A stretch of DNA of 64,000 nucleotides, from positions 3,410,001-3,474,000 of the forward strand of contig NZ_CP109031.1 in assembly GCF_036226925.1 (NCBI RefSeq), in the 5' to 3' direction. Below, one piece after another: positions 1 through 7,859 of this stretch. How positions within the stretch are numbered: position 1 is the stretch's first letter; each line of letters starts with the position of its first letter. The DNA is from Streptomyces sp. NBC_00659 (GTDB taxonomy: Bacteria > Actinomycetota > Actinomycetes > Streptomycetales > Streptomycetaceae). The notes beneath the pieces were generated by a model that had not been told where the DNA came from, searched no databases, and worked only from the letters and a program-made list of their open reading frames with translations. A program made the translations under genes and the position numbers.

Positions 1-545
<545 letters not shown>

Positions 546-555
546 GATGCTCCGC

Positions 556-584
556 AGCCTAGCGGAGCCGCGCTCCGTACGGAG
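556..584 (-). promoter_or_regulatory. Probable leuA promoter with a 12-bp palindrome
   Basis: On the minus strand a TAGGCT hexamer (556-561) lies 10 bases upstream of the leader-peptide ATG, a good -10 position. A perfect palindrome CTCCGTACGGAG sits at 573-584, about where the -35 region would be, so it could be an operator. Both calls come from sequence pattern only. Confidence 0.4.
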
Positions 585-737
585 GGCTGTATCAGTATGC
601 GGGATCACGCGCCCCGAAAGGGACAAAACGTGCGCCATACCACTTCCAGCCGGAATCTCCGGCTCCTTATCCCCCCATTTCACCAATCATGGTTGCACGT
701 AGTGACATACACATCACTCAGTGCAAGGGTGCCGGGC

Positions 738-1808
738 ATGACGACCAACGGGGGCTTCGAGCCCGTCCACTGCACCATCGTTCCGCCCCATGTCCTCGAC
801 CGGCTCGCCCGGCACGAGGACCCCGCGCTCTCCGGTCCCGCGCGCCAGACCCTGGAGCGCGACGCCTACGAGCGCACCCACCGCCGGCTGACCACCGTCA
901 TCGGCGCGCCCGCCGTCGCCCCGCCCGCGGGCGCCCCCGACAACGCGCCGCACCGCACGATCTACGACGCCCGCCACCGCCAGGACCTCCCGGGCAAGAA
1001 GGTCCGCGGCGAGGGCGACAAGCCGGGCAAGGACGCCACGGTCAACCGCGCCTACGCCGGCCTCGGCGCGACCTTCGACCTCTACCTCAACGCCTACGGG
1101 CGCACCTCGATCAACGGTGAGGGCCTGCCGCTCGACGCCACCGTGCACTTCGACAGGGACTACAACAACGCCTTCTGGAACGGCGAGCAGATGGTGTTCG
1201 GCGACGGCGACGGCGAGATCTTCCTCGACTTCACCCTCCCGGTCGACGTCATCGGCCACGAGCTGACCCACGGCGTCACCCAGTACACGGCGAACCTCAC
1301 CTACTACGGCCAGCCGGGCGCCCTGAACGAGTCCATGTCGGACGTCTTCGGCTCGCTGATCAAGCAGTACACGCTCGGCCAGACCGCGGGCGAGGCCGAC
1401 TGGCTGATCGGCGCCGGGCTGCTCGCCTCGCGGGTCACCGGCACCGCCCTGCGCTCCATGAAGGCGCCGGGCACCGCGTACGACGACGACGTGCTCGGCA
1501 GGGACCCGCAGCCCGGGACGATGGACGGCTATGTCAGCACCGGCCGGGACAACGGCGGCGTCCACATCAACTCCGGCATCCCCAACCACGCCTTCTACCT
1601 CGTCGCCCAGGCCCTCGGCGGCCACGCGTGGGAGCGGGCCGGACAGATCTGGTACGACGTGCTGACCGGAGGGGAGCTGCCGGAGCAGGCCCTCTTCTCG
1701 GACTTCGCGCGGCTCACGCTCGCCGCCGCCCGGACCCGGTACAACGAGGGGGAGGAACTGCAGGCGGTGACGAAGGCCTGGGAACAGGTCGGAGTGCCGT
1801 CCGCGTAG
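738..1808 (+). CDS. Protealysin-like M4 (thermolysin family) metalloprotease
   Basis: A zinc endopeptidase of 356 residues. The catalytic HELTH motif is at about residues 174-178, the third zinc ligand is in NESMSD (E198), and the transition-state histidine is in GVHINSG (H276). There is no signal peptide. The N-terminus CTIVPPHVLDRLA matches the short propeptide of protealysin-type enzymes, unlike the long secreted propeptides of classical thermolysins. ATG 738 was chosen because the protease homology begins immediately after it; the longer upstream reading frame overlaps the leuA promoter. The next gene, 55 bases downstream, encodes an emfourin-like inhibitor, which supports the protealysin assignment. 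How it leaves the cell, if it does, cannot be seen. Confidence 0.92.
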   Translation: MTTNGGFEPVHCTIVPPHVLDRLARHEDPALSGPARQTLERDAYERTHRRLTTVIGAPAVAPPAGAPDNAPHRTIYDARHRQDLPGKKVRGEGDKPGKDATVNRAYAGLGATFDLYLNAYGRTSINGEGLPLDATVHFDRDYNNAFWNGEQMVFGDGDGEIFLDFTLPVDVIGHELTHGVTQYTANLTYYGQPGALNESMSDVFGSLIKQYTLGQTAGEADWLIGAGLLASRVTGTALRSMKAPGTAYDDDVLGRDPQPGTMDGYVSTGRDNGGVHINSGIPNHAFYLVAQALGGHAWERAGQIWYDVLTGGELPEQALFSDFARLTLAAARTRYNEGEELQAVTKAWEQVGVPSA

Positions 1809-1863
1809 GCCCGGCGGAAAGCGTCACGGCCCCGGGCGCCCGACTCGTACCAGAGAGGACCCC

Positions 1864-2130
1864 ATGCGTATCGAAGTGCGGCGTACGGGCGGGTTCGCGG
1901 GCATCGAGCGCCGTGCCGGGGTGGACACCTCGGCACGGCCCGACGCCCCCGAGTGGCACGCCCTGGCCCAGCGGGCACTCGCCGCCGGACGGAACACGCC
2001 CCCGGCCGGCGTCCCGGACGGCTTCCACTACGAGATCACCGTGGACGGCAGGACCGTCCACGCCGCCGACCCGGTACTCACGGAGGACCAGCGCGAGCTG
2101 ATCTCCCGCGTATTGAAGGAGGGGGCCTGA
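1864..2130 (+). CDS. Emfourin-like inhibitor of the adjacent M4 protease
   Basis: An 88-residue protein without signal peptide or membrane segment. Its start follows a clear AGAGAGG ribosome site. The pattern MRIEVRRTGGFAGIERR, a central segment GFHYEITVDG and the ending PVLTEDQRELISRVL fit the emfourin family, slow-binding inhibitors encoded beside protealysins. Gene order protease then inhibitor, in one transcriptional unit, is the known arrangement. I infer that it blocks the neighbouring protease inside the cell. Its stop codon lies in a 14-bp tandem repeat. Confidence 0.8.
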   Translation: MRIEVRRTGGFAGIERRAGVDTSARPDAPEWHALAQRALAAGRNTPPAGVPDGFHYEITVDGRTVHAADPVLTEDQRELISRVLKEGA

Positions 2131-2160
2131 AGAAGGGGGCCTGAAGAAGGGGGCCTGAAG
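2115..2160 (+). repeat. 14-bp tandem repeat over the inhibitor stop codon
   Basis: The unit GAAGAAGGGGGCCT occurs three times (2115-2128, 2129-2142, 2143-2156) with one substitution in the first copy and a partial fourth. The first copy encodes the last codons of the inhibitor gene. Since 14 is not a multiple of three, each copy shifts frame, and the stop codon falls at the first junction. Confidence 0.85.
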
Positions 2161-2223
2161 GGGCGTGACGAGGGATGTCCCGGGGCGGTGAGTGAACGGC
2201 GGCCGCGGGTTCACGCCGACCCG

Positions 2224-2252
2224 TTGACTTCCGTTACCGCGGGTACAGATGA
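2224..2252 (+). promoter_or_regulatory. Probable leaderless promoter of the beta-glucosidase gene
   Basis: TTGACT at 2224-2229 is followed after 17 bases by AGATGA at 2247-2252. The GH1 start codon begins 7 bases later and has no Shine-Dalgarno sequence, so the transcript probably begins at or next to the ATG. Confidence 0.45.
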
Positions 2253-2258
2253 TCGCCC

Positions 2259-3563
2259 ATGGCGACGAACCCCCTCCCGCAGTTCCCGGACGGCTTCCTC
2301 TGGGGCGTGTCCACCTCGGCCCATCAGATCGAGGGCGCCGTGGCCGAACGCGCCCCCTCGGTGTGGGACACCTTCACCGCCGGGCCCGGACACATCAAGG
2401 ACGGCTCCACGGCGGCGGTGGCCTGCGACCACGTCCACCGCTACCCCGAGGACGTGGCGCTCCTCGCCGGCCTCGGCGTGGACGCGTACCGCTTCTCGGT
2501 CTCCTGGCCCCGGGTGAGCTCCCCCGGCGGCCTCGACTTCTACGACCGCCTGACCGACGCGCTGTGCGCGGCCGGCATACGGCCCGTGCCGACCCTCTTC
2601 CACTGGGATCTGCCGGCGGAGCTGGACTGGATGGACCGGGACACCGCCGAGCGGTTCGCCGAGTACGCCTCGGTCGTCGCCGGACGCCTCGGCGACCGCG
2701 TCAAGAAGTGGATCACCCTCAACGAGCCCGCCGAGCACACCCTGCTGGGGCACGCGCTCGGCGCGCACGCCCCCGGCAAGCGGCTCCTGTTCGACGCCCT
2801 GCCGGTGGCCCACCACCAGCTCCTCGCCCACGGTCTGGCCGTACGGGCCCTGCGCGCGGCCGGGGCGGGCGACATCGGGATCGCCAACTCGCACGGCCCG
2901 ACCTGGGCGGCCTCGGACCGTACCGAGGATGTGGAGGCGGCCGACTTCTACGACCTCCTGCTCAACCGGCTCTTCGCCGACCCCGTCCTACTGGGCCGCT
3001 ACCCCGACGGCATCGGCGAGTTGATGCCCGGCGACGTCGAGTCGGACCTGAAGATCATCGGCGAGCCGGTCGACTGGTACGGGATCAACTACTACCAGCC
3101 GACGAAGGTGGGCGCCCCCGAGGGAGCCGAGATCGAGTTCGGCGGACTCACCCTGCCCGCCGAACTGCCCTTCACCGTCAAGGAGCTGGAGGGGTACCCG
3201 GTCACCGACTTCGGCTGGCCGGTGGTGCCCGAGGCGCTCACCGAACTGCTGGTCGGCTTCCGCGAGCGCTACGGCGACCGGCTCCCGCCCGTCGTCATCA
3301 CCGAGAACGGCTGCAGTTACGACGGCATCGACGACCAGGAGCGGATCGCCTTCCTGGACGGTCATGTCCGGGCGCTGCACCGGGCGTTGGAGCACGGCGT
3401 CGACGTACGCGGCTATTTCGTGTGGTCGCTGATGGACAACTTCGAGTGGGCGGAGGGGTACGAGCGCCGCTTCGGTCTCGTGCACGTCGACTACGACACG
3501 CTGGAACGGACTCCCAAGGCCTCGTACAACTGGCTGCGGGACGCCCTGCGGGCGCAGAGATGA
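2259..3563 (+). CDS. GH1 family beta-glucosidase
   Basis: A 434-residue glycoside hydrolase of family 1 that releases terminal beta-linked glucose or related sugars. The N-terminal signature FPDGFLWGVSTSAHQIEGA is complete. The acid/base glutamate is in TLNEP (about residue 156) and the nucleophile in ITENG (about residue 349). The motif WSLMDNFEWAEGY, which lines the sugar site, is also present. There is no signal peptide, so it acts on sugars after import. The stop codon overlaps the start of an MFS transporter (ATGA), suggesting uptake and hydrolysis of the same sugar. Substrate specificity cannot be read from the sequence. Confidence 0.93.
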   Translation: MATNPLPQFPDGFLWGVSTSAHQIEGAVAERAPSVWDTFTAGPGHIKDGSTAAVACDHVHRYPEDVALLAGLGVDAYRFSVSWPRVSSPGGLDFYDRLTDALCAAGIRPVPTLFHWDLPAELDWMDRDTAERFAEYASVVAGRLGDRVKKWITLNEPAEHTLLGHALGAHAPGKRLLFDALPVAHHQLLAHGLAVRALRAAGAGDIGIANSHGPTWAASDRTEDVEAADFYDLLLNRLFADPVLLGRYPDGIGELMPGDVESDLKIIGEPVDWYGINYYQPTKVGAPEGAEIEFGGLTLPAELPFTVKELEGYPVTDFGWPVVPEALTELLVGFRERYGDRLPPVVITENGCSYDGIDDQERIAFLDGHVRALHRALEHGVDVRGYFVWSLMDNFEWAEGYERRFGLVHVDYDTLERTPKASYNWLRDALRAQR

Positions 3564-4822
3564 CCGCAGCCGACAGGGTCGCGCCCCTGCCCGCGCTCGC
3601 CGAGCCCGTCGAACGGGTCGGCCGGGGCTGGACCTCGGCGCTCTCGCTCGCCAACGGGGCGATCTGGGTGGGCTGGTACGGCCCGCTGCAGATCCTCCTC
3701 GCCTCCCAGGCGGAGGACTTCGCTCCCGGCACCGGCATGTCCAAGGAGACGATGCTGGCCTGGGTGACAGGTGCGGGCGCGGTCGTGTCGCTGGTCGCCA
3801 ACCCGCTCTTCGGCGCGCTGTCCGACCGTACGACCGGACGGTGGGGGCGCCGCACGCCGTGGATCGTGGCCGGAGCGGCCGGGGGCGCGCTGTCCCTGCT
3901 GCTCCTCGCGGGCGCGGGCGGCGTCTGGACGATGGCGGCGGGCTGGTGTCTGGTCCAGCTCACCCTGAACGCCGCGTTCGCCGCCGTCACCGCGGCCGTG
4001 CCCGACCGGGTGCCGCGGCTCCAGCGCGGCAGCGTGGGCGGCTGGCTGGGGGCGGCGCAGATCCTCGGCGTGGTCGGCGGCACGGGGCTCGCGACGGTCG
4101 CCGGGGGCATCGGCGGCGGGTACGCGGCGTGCGCGGTGTTCACCCTGGTGGGCGTCCTGCCGTACGTACTGCGCCACGAGGACCTGCGGCTGCCGGTGTC
4201 GGCCCGGCCGCCCTGGTCGGGGCGGGCCTTCCTCGCCTCCTTCCGGCTGAGTCCGCGCGAACACCCCGACCTGGCGTGGGCCTGGCTGACCCGCTTCCTG
4301 ATCAACCTCAGCAACGCCCTCGTGCTGCTGTACCTGCTCTACTACCTGCGTGACAGGCTGCGCCTCGACGACCCCGAGCAGGGGGTTCTCGTCCTCACCG
4401 CCGTGAACGGGATCACGCTCCTCGCCACGGTCGTGGTGGGCGGGGTCTGGTCGGACCGGCTCGGCCGCCGCAAGCCGTTCGTGATCTGGTCCGGCGTCCT
4501 GATGGCGGTGGCCACGGCGGCGCTGGCCTCCTGGCAGACCTGGCCCGGCGCGATCGCCGCCGCGGCCGTCCTCGGCATCGGCTTCGGTGTCTTCACCTCC
4601 GTCGACTTCGCCCTGATGACCGATGTCCTGCCGAAGGCCCTCGACCGCGGCAAGGACCTCGGCGTCATCAACATCGCCAACGCCCTCCCCCAGGTCGCGG
4701 CCCCCGTGCTGGCGGCCCCGATCGTGACGTACCTGGGGGGCTACCGGGTCCTGTACCTGGTCGCGGCCGTGATCGGCCTCGCGGGGGCGGTGCTGGTGGT
4801 GCGGATCAAGGGGGTGGACTGA
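3560..4822 (+). CDS. MFS sugar-type transporter coupled to the beta-glucosidase
   Basis: A 420-residue membrane protein with about 12 hydrophobic segments. It has the MFS loop motif between TM2 and TM3 (GALSDRTTGRWGRRTPW) and a second copy between TM8 and TM9 (GGVWSDRLGRRKPF). The overall look is of GPH-like sugar transporters. ATG 3560 overlaps the glucosidase stop codon (ATGA), so the two are translated together. I infer import of a beta-glucoside or disaccharide that the GH1 enzyme then splits; no regulator gene is adjacent. Confidence 0.85.
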   Translation: MTAADRVAPLPALAEPVERVGRGWTSALSLANGAIWVGWYGPLQILLASQAEDFAPGTGMSKETMLAWVTGAGAVVSLVANPLFGALSDRTTGRWGRRTPWIVAGAAGGALSLLLLAGAGGVWTMAAGWCLVQLTLNAAFAAVTAAVPDRVPRLQRGSVGGWLGAAQILGVVGGTGLATVAGGIGGGYAACAVFTLVGVLPYVLRHEDLRLPVSARPPWSGRAFLASFRLSPREHPDLAWAWLTRFLINLSNALVLLYLLYYLRDRLRLDDPEQGVLVLTAVNGITLLATVVVGGVWSDRLGRRKPFVIWSGVLMAVATAALASWQTWPGAIAAAAVLGIGFGVFTSVDFALMTDVLPKALDRGKDLGVINIANALPQVAAPVLAAPIVTYLGGYRVLYLVAAVIGLAGAVLVVRIKGVD

Positions 4823-4853
4823 GGGACCGGCCCGGATCCCCGGGACGGCCCCC

Positions 4854-4905
4854 GGGCCCGGTCACAGGGCCCGGTCACAGGGCCCGGTCACAGGGCCCGG
4901 TCACA
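4854..4905. repeat. Four perfect 13-bp tandem repeats at a gene end
   Basis: The unit GGGCCCGGTCACA occurs four times without change. It lies at the convergence of the MFS gene (+) and the SDR gene (-). The SDR stop codon at 4901-4903 is inside the last copy. Confidence 0.95.
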
Positions 4906-5779
4906 GCGCTCCGGCGTCCCTGGCCGTCCACAGGGACGGGTACACCGGGCGGAAGCCCAGGTCGTGGCGGATGCGATCGGTGGACACGATGCCGTGCCAG
5001 GGGTCCGGGTCCGTGAGCTCGTACAGGGCGGGCGGTACCTCGACGCCGTTGATCAGGTGGAGGTCGACGGTGGTGACGGGGGCGTCGTCGGCGATGTTGT
5101 AAATCCGGTTGCCGTCCACCCCCGGGGCGTACAGCAGGCGGCACAGGCCCTGGGCGACATCCGCGTGGTGGACCATCTGGAGCCGTCGGCCGGCGGCCCA
5201 GTGCGCGGCCCACGTCATCGACGCGGCGAGATGGGGGTCGCCCTCGCCGTAGACGAAGGCCAGGCGGCCGATCCGGACGTCCATGTCGCCCTCCAGGGCG
5301 AGCAGACCGTCCTCCGCCGCCTTCTTGGACTCCGGGTACGCACCCCACATCTCGGCACCGGGGACGGTCGGGTCGTCCTCGGTCAGCGAGCGGCCCCGAC
5401 CCTTCCCGTACACCAGATTGGTGCTGACCTGCACGAACCTGCGCACTCCGGAGGAGAGCGCGGCGCGGCCCAGCTCCAGCGCGGCATCGCGGTTGACCGA
5501 CCGGGCCTCCTCGTCGGGCACTCCGCGGAAGGCGGCGGCGATGTTCACGACCGCGTCGACGCCCACGAGGGCCTTGCCGAGCGTCCCGGAGTCGCGCAGG
5601 TCCCCGACGGCGATCTCGACCCCGAGGCCGGTGGGGCCGGCGAGGTCTGCCAGAGCCGTCGCCCGGGACTCGTCCCGGACCAGGACCCTCACCCGGTCGC
5701 CGGGGGGTGCCTGCTTGAGGAGGCGGGGTACGAAGCGGCGTCCGACCTCGCCGGTGGTTCCGGTCACCAGTGTCAGCAT
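4901..5779 (-). CDS. NAD(P)-dependent epimerase/dehydratase (extended SDR)
   Basis: A 292-residue oxidoreductase. The N-terminal Rossmann motif is TGTTGEVG. The catalytic Tyr and Lys are in AYPESKKAAED, and NIAAAF is the usual strand-4 motif, so the protein should be active on a sugar or small carbonyl substrate that cannot be named. It is divergently transcribed from the XRE regulator at 5899. The shared 119-bp promoter contains a perfect 10-bp inverted repeat, the usual layout for a regulator controlling its neighbour. Confidence 0.85.
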   Translation of the reverse strand: MLTLVTGTTGEVGRRFVPRLLKQAPPGDRVRVLVRDESRATALADLAGPTGLGVEIAVGDLRDSGTLGKALVGVDAVVNIAAAFRGVPDEEARSVNRDAALELGRAALSSGVRRFVQVSTNLVYGKGRGRSLTEDDPTVPGAEMWGAYPESKKAAEDGLLALEGDMDVRIGRLAFVYGEGDPHLAASMTWAAHWAAGRRLQMVHHADVAQGLCRLLYAPGVDGNRIYNIADDAPVTTVDLHLINGVEVPPALYELTDPDPWHGIVSTDRIRHDLGFRPVYPSLWTARDAGAL

Positions 5780-5843
5780 GATCTGCTCCTCTCGTCGGCC
5801 TCCACCGTCCCCCCGTACCGGGCGGGGCGGGAGAGACCTCCTG

Positions 5844-5868
5844 ATCCAGGGACCGGCGGTCCCTGGAT
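5844..5868. promoter_or_regulatory. Perfect 25-bp palindromic operator between SDR and regulator genes
   Basis: ATCCAGGGAC, a 5-base spacer, then GTCCCTGGAT: both 10-base arms match exactly. The site is 30 bases upstream of the regulator GTG and 64 bases upstream of the SDR ATG. I infer that it binds the MmyB-type regulator as a dimer. Confidence 0.7.
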
Positions 5869-5898
5869 GGGACCGCCGGCCTGCGTCACGCTGGAGGG

Positions 5899-6753
5899 GT
5901 GAACCGAACCGAGCTCGCCGACTTCCTGCGCCGCGGCCGCGCCCGGCTGGAGCCCTCCGACGTGGGGCTCCCGGCCGGTTCCCGGCGCCGCACCCCCGGC
6001 CTGCGCCGCGAGGAGGTGGCGGCGCTCACCGGCATGTCCGTGGACTACTACACCCGGCTCGAACAGGCGCGCGGGCCGCATCCCTCACGTCAGATGCTGG
6101 GCGCGCTGGCGCGGGCCCTGCGGCTCACCGGCGACGAGCGGGACCACCTCTTCCACCTGGCCGGGGAGGAACCGCCGCGCGCCACGAGCGCCTCCGCACA
6201 CGTCCGCCCCGGACTGCTCCTGATCCTCGACCGGCTGCACGACGCGCCCGCGATGGTCATGACCGACTACGGCGACGTGCTGGCGCAGAACGCGATGGCG
6301 GTGGCACTGGCGGGCGAGGCGACGGCCGGGAGCAATCTCGTACGGCGGTTCTTCACCGACCCACGGGCCCGTGCCCTCTGCCCTCCCGAGGACCGCCCCG
6401 AGCACGCCCGCTCTCATGTCGCCAACCTGCGCGCGGTCACCGCGGCCCGCCCCGACGACCCGGCCCCCGCCGCCCTGGTGGCCGAACTCCGCTCCACGAG
6501 CGAGGAGTTCGCGCTCCTCTGGGAGTCCCACGAGGTCGCGGTGCGGCGCGCCGCGACCAAGCGGTTCCTGCATCCCACGGTGGGTCTGCTGGAACTCGAC
6601 TGCGAGCTCCTGCTCAGCTCCGGCGACCACCAGCAGCTCATCGTCCACACGGCGCGCCCCGGCACCGAGTCGTACGAGCGCCTCCGGCTGCTGCGCGTGG
6701 TGGGCCTGCAGAACATGGCTCCGGCCGCCGGGCCGCCGACCGGTCCGAGGTGA
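5899..6753 (+). CDS. XRE/MmyB-type transcriptional regulator
   Basis: A 284-residue protein with an N-terminal helix-turn-helix of the RRTPGLRREEVAALTGMSVDYYTRLEQ type and a C-terminal MmyB-like ligand-binding domain (LHDAPAMVMTDYGDVLAQN and HPTVGLLELDCELL). The GTG start follows a strong GGAGGG ribosome site. Members of this family commonly control a divergently transcribed SDR gene, as here; the ligand is unknown. A second member of the family is at 13609-14484. Confidence 0.9.
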   Translation: MNRTELADFLRRGRARLEPSDVGLPAGSRRRTPGLRREEVAALTGMSVDYYTRLEQARGPHPSRQMLGALARALRLTGDERDHLFHLAGEEPPRATSASAHVRPGLLLILDRLHDAPAMVMTDYGDVLAQNAMAVALAGEATAGSNLVRRFFTDPRARALCPPEDRPEHARSHVANLRAVTAARPDDPAPAALVAELRSTSEEFALLWESHEVAVRRAATKRFLHPTVGLLELDCELLLSSGDHQQLIVHTARPGTESYERLRLLRVVGLQNMAPAAGPPTGPR

Positions 6754-7056
6754 CGCCGGGCGCCCGCCCCGGGCCCGGGAGCCAACTTCGGCCACTTTTC
6801 CCAACCGTTGAAGGAAAGGGTCCCCTTCCCTTGCAATCGTGAGGCACCCGCGACTCAATGGAACCGCACGTTCCGACGGACCGTCAGTTACGCCTCCGCA
6901 CGGCGTCCCGCACCCCACGAGCGGACGGTCCGCGTACACGTCTCCCCGCACCCTCACCGGGCACAGAGGTGAGGAGCCCGTGTGCCCGGACCAGGGCGGA
7001 CGGCTCCGTCCCGACCATCCCCACATGGCAATTCCCCCACAAGGGAAGGGATTTCG
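6754..7056. other. Intergenic region between regulator and secreted-protein gene
   Basis: This 303-base stretch has no convincing gene. It holds an imperfect hairpin at 6811-6832 (9-bp stem, one mismatch, loop GTCC) that may end the regulator transcript, and a palindromic site at 6875-6885 listed separately. Confidence 0.5.
6875..6885. promoter_or_regulatory. GACGG-A-CCGTC palindrome upstream of the secreted-protein gene
   Basis: GACGGACCGTC continues on the right as AG, giving half of the longer form TGAYGG-N-CCRTCA seen upstream of the next secreted gene (7736-7752). It is about 170 bases upstream of the start at 7057. Two neighbouring secreted genes sharing the site suggests common control. 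Confidence 0.45.
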
Positions 7057-7533
7057 ATGAGAGGCAAGCGACTCGCAACGGTCTCGGCGTTAGCCGTCGG
7101 CACCCTGGCCGCGACCGGTCTGGCCTTCGCGCCGGCCGCCGCGGCCGTCACTCCCCAGTCGGCCACCATCAACGCGACCTGCACCATCGGTGGCGGCGGT
7201 GCGGCCACCCTCACGGCCACCCAGGACGGCACGGCCGCGACCATCACCCTCAGCTCCACCGCCATCACGGCCCCGATCCCCATCGCCGCGGACTCGGTCA
7301 CCTCGACCCTCTCCCTGGTGAACGCGAACGGCGGGACCACCGCGTTCAGCGGCAAGAAGAACCCGGCGATGGCCGCCGGCAGCGGAGTGTCGGTGGGCCC
7401 CCTCGACGGCACCGTCGCCTCCGGTGACAGCCTGGAGTTCTACGGTGGCTCACTGAAGATGACCATCTACGGCATCACGATCACCTGTACGGCGGACGCT
7501 CCGCAGTCCCCGGGCCCGTTCGTCTTCGACTGA
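7057..7533 (+). CDS. Small secreted protein with a TTA codon
   Basis: A 158-residue protein with a Sec signal peptide (MRGKRLATVSALAVGTLAA, then APAAAA before the likely cleavage site). The mature part is rich in Thr, Ala and Gly, has two cysteines far apart, and alternates short beta-type stretches, suggesting a small beta-sandwich. I do not recognise the family. ATG 7057 follows a GGGAAGGG ribosome site. Codon 12 is TTA (7090-7092), which in Streptomyces needs the bldA tRNA, so the protein may be made only late in growth or development. It precedes two surface-protein genes and is probably part of the same locus. Confidence 0.8.
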   Translation: MRGKRLATVSALAVGTLAATGLAFAPAAAAVTPQSATINATCTIGGGGAATLTATQDGTAATITLSSTAITAPIPIAADSVTSTLSLVNANGGTTAFSGKKNPAMAAGSGVSVGPLDGTVASGDSLEFYGGSLKMTIYGITITCTADAPQSPGPFVFD

Positions 7534-7556
7534 TCCACCGAGCCCCGGCGTGAAGA

Positions 7557-7591
7557 GGGCCGGTGCCGCCCGCGCGCAGCGACACCGGCCC
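7557..7591 (+). terminator. Terminator of the small secreted-protein gene
   Basis: GGGCCGGTG at 7557-7565 pairs perfectly with CACCGGCCC at 7583-7591, 24 bases after the stop codon. There is no U-run, which is normal for this GC content. Confidence 0.65.
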
Positions 7592-7650
7592 GGTCCGACT
7601 CGGCCCGGCCAGGTTCGAATCGGCCCGGCCCGGCCAGGTCCGACTCGGGC
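7591..7650 (+). repeat. Short direct repeats after the terminator
   Basis: Segments beginning GGTCCGACTCGGC and GGTTCGAATCGGC recur about every 20-25 bases, separated by CCCGGCCA-type blocks. Together with the terminator and the palindrome at 7736 this accounts for most of the 326-base gap between 7534 and 7859, which has no convincing gene. Confidence 0.6.
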
Positions 7651-7735
7651 AGGCCCACCCGGTTCGGCTCTCCGCGGCCGTCTCGCGATTCACCAACTCC
7701 GCATCCAGCGAACCCAGTTGCTGACCATGACAGAA

Positions 7736-7752
7736 ACTGATGGGCCATCAGT
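7736..7752. promoter_or_regulatory. ACTGATGG-N-CCATCAGT palindrome upstream of the WxL-like gene
   Basis: Two perfect 8-base arms around one central G, 107 bases before the start at 7860. It resembles the site at 6875-6885 upstream of the preceding secreted gene. Confidence 0.5.
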
Positions 7753-7859
7753 CACTGCACCGGGACTCCATTGACTTCTCACACGACCAGCACATCAATG
7801 TCCCCCTGGCGGCGCAGAAGAGCCGCTGCGCCCGCATCCCTCAGGAGGGGGCAACAGCC

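Noticed and set aside
714..1625. Long open frame antisense to the M4 protease
   Set aside because: GC-rich codon bias opens antisense frames; no domain, wrong codon pattern.
3298..4314. Antisense frame over the MFS transporter
   Set aside because: Shadow of the MFS gene, Arg/Pro/Ala-rich without domains.
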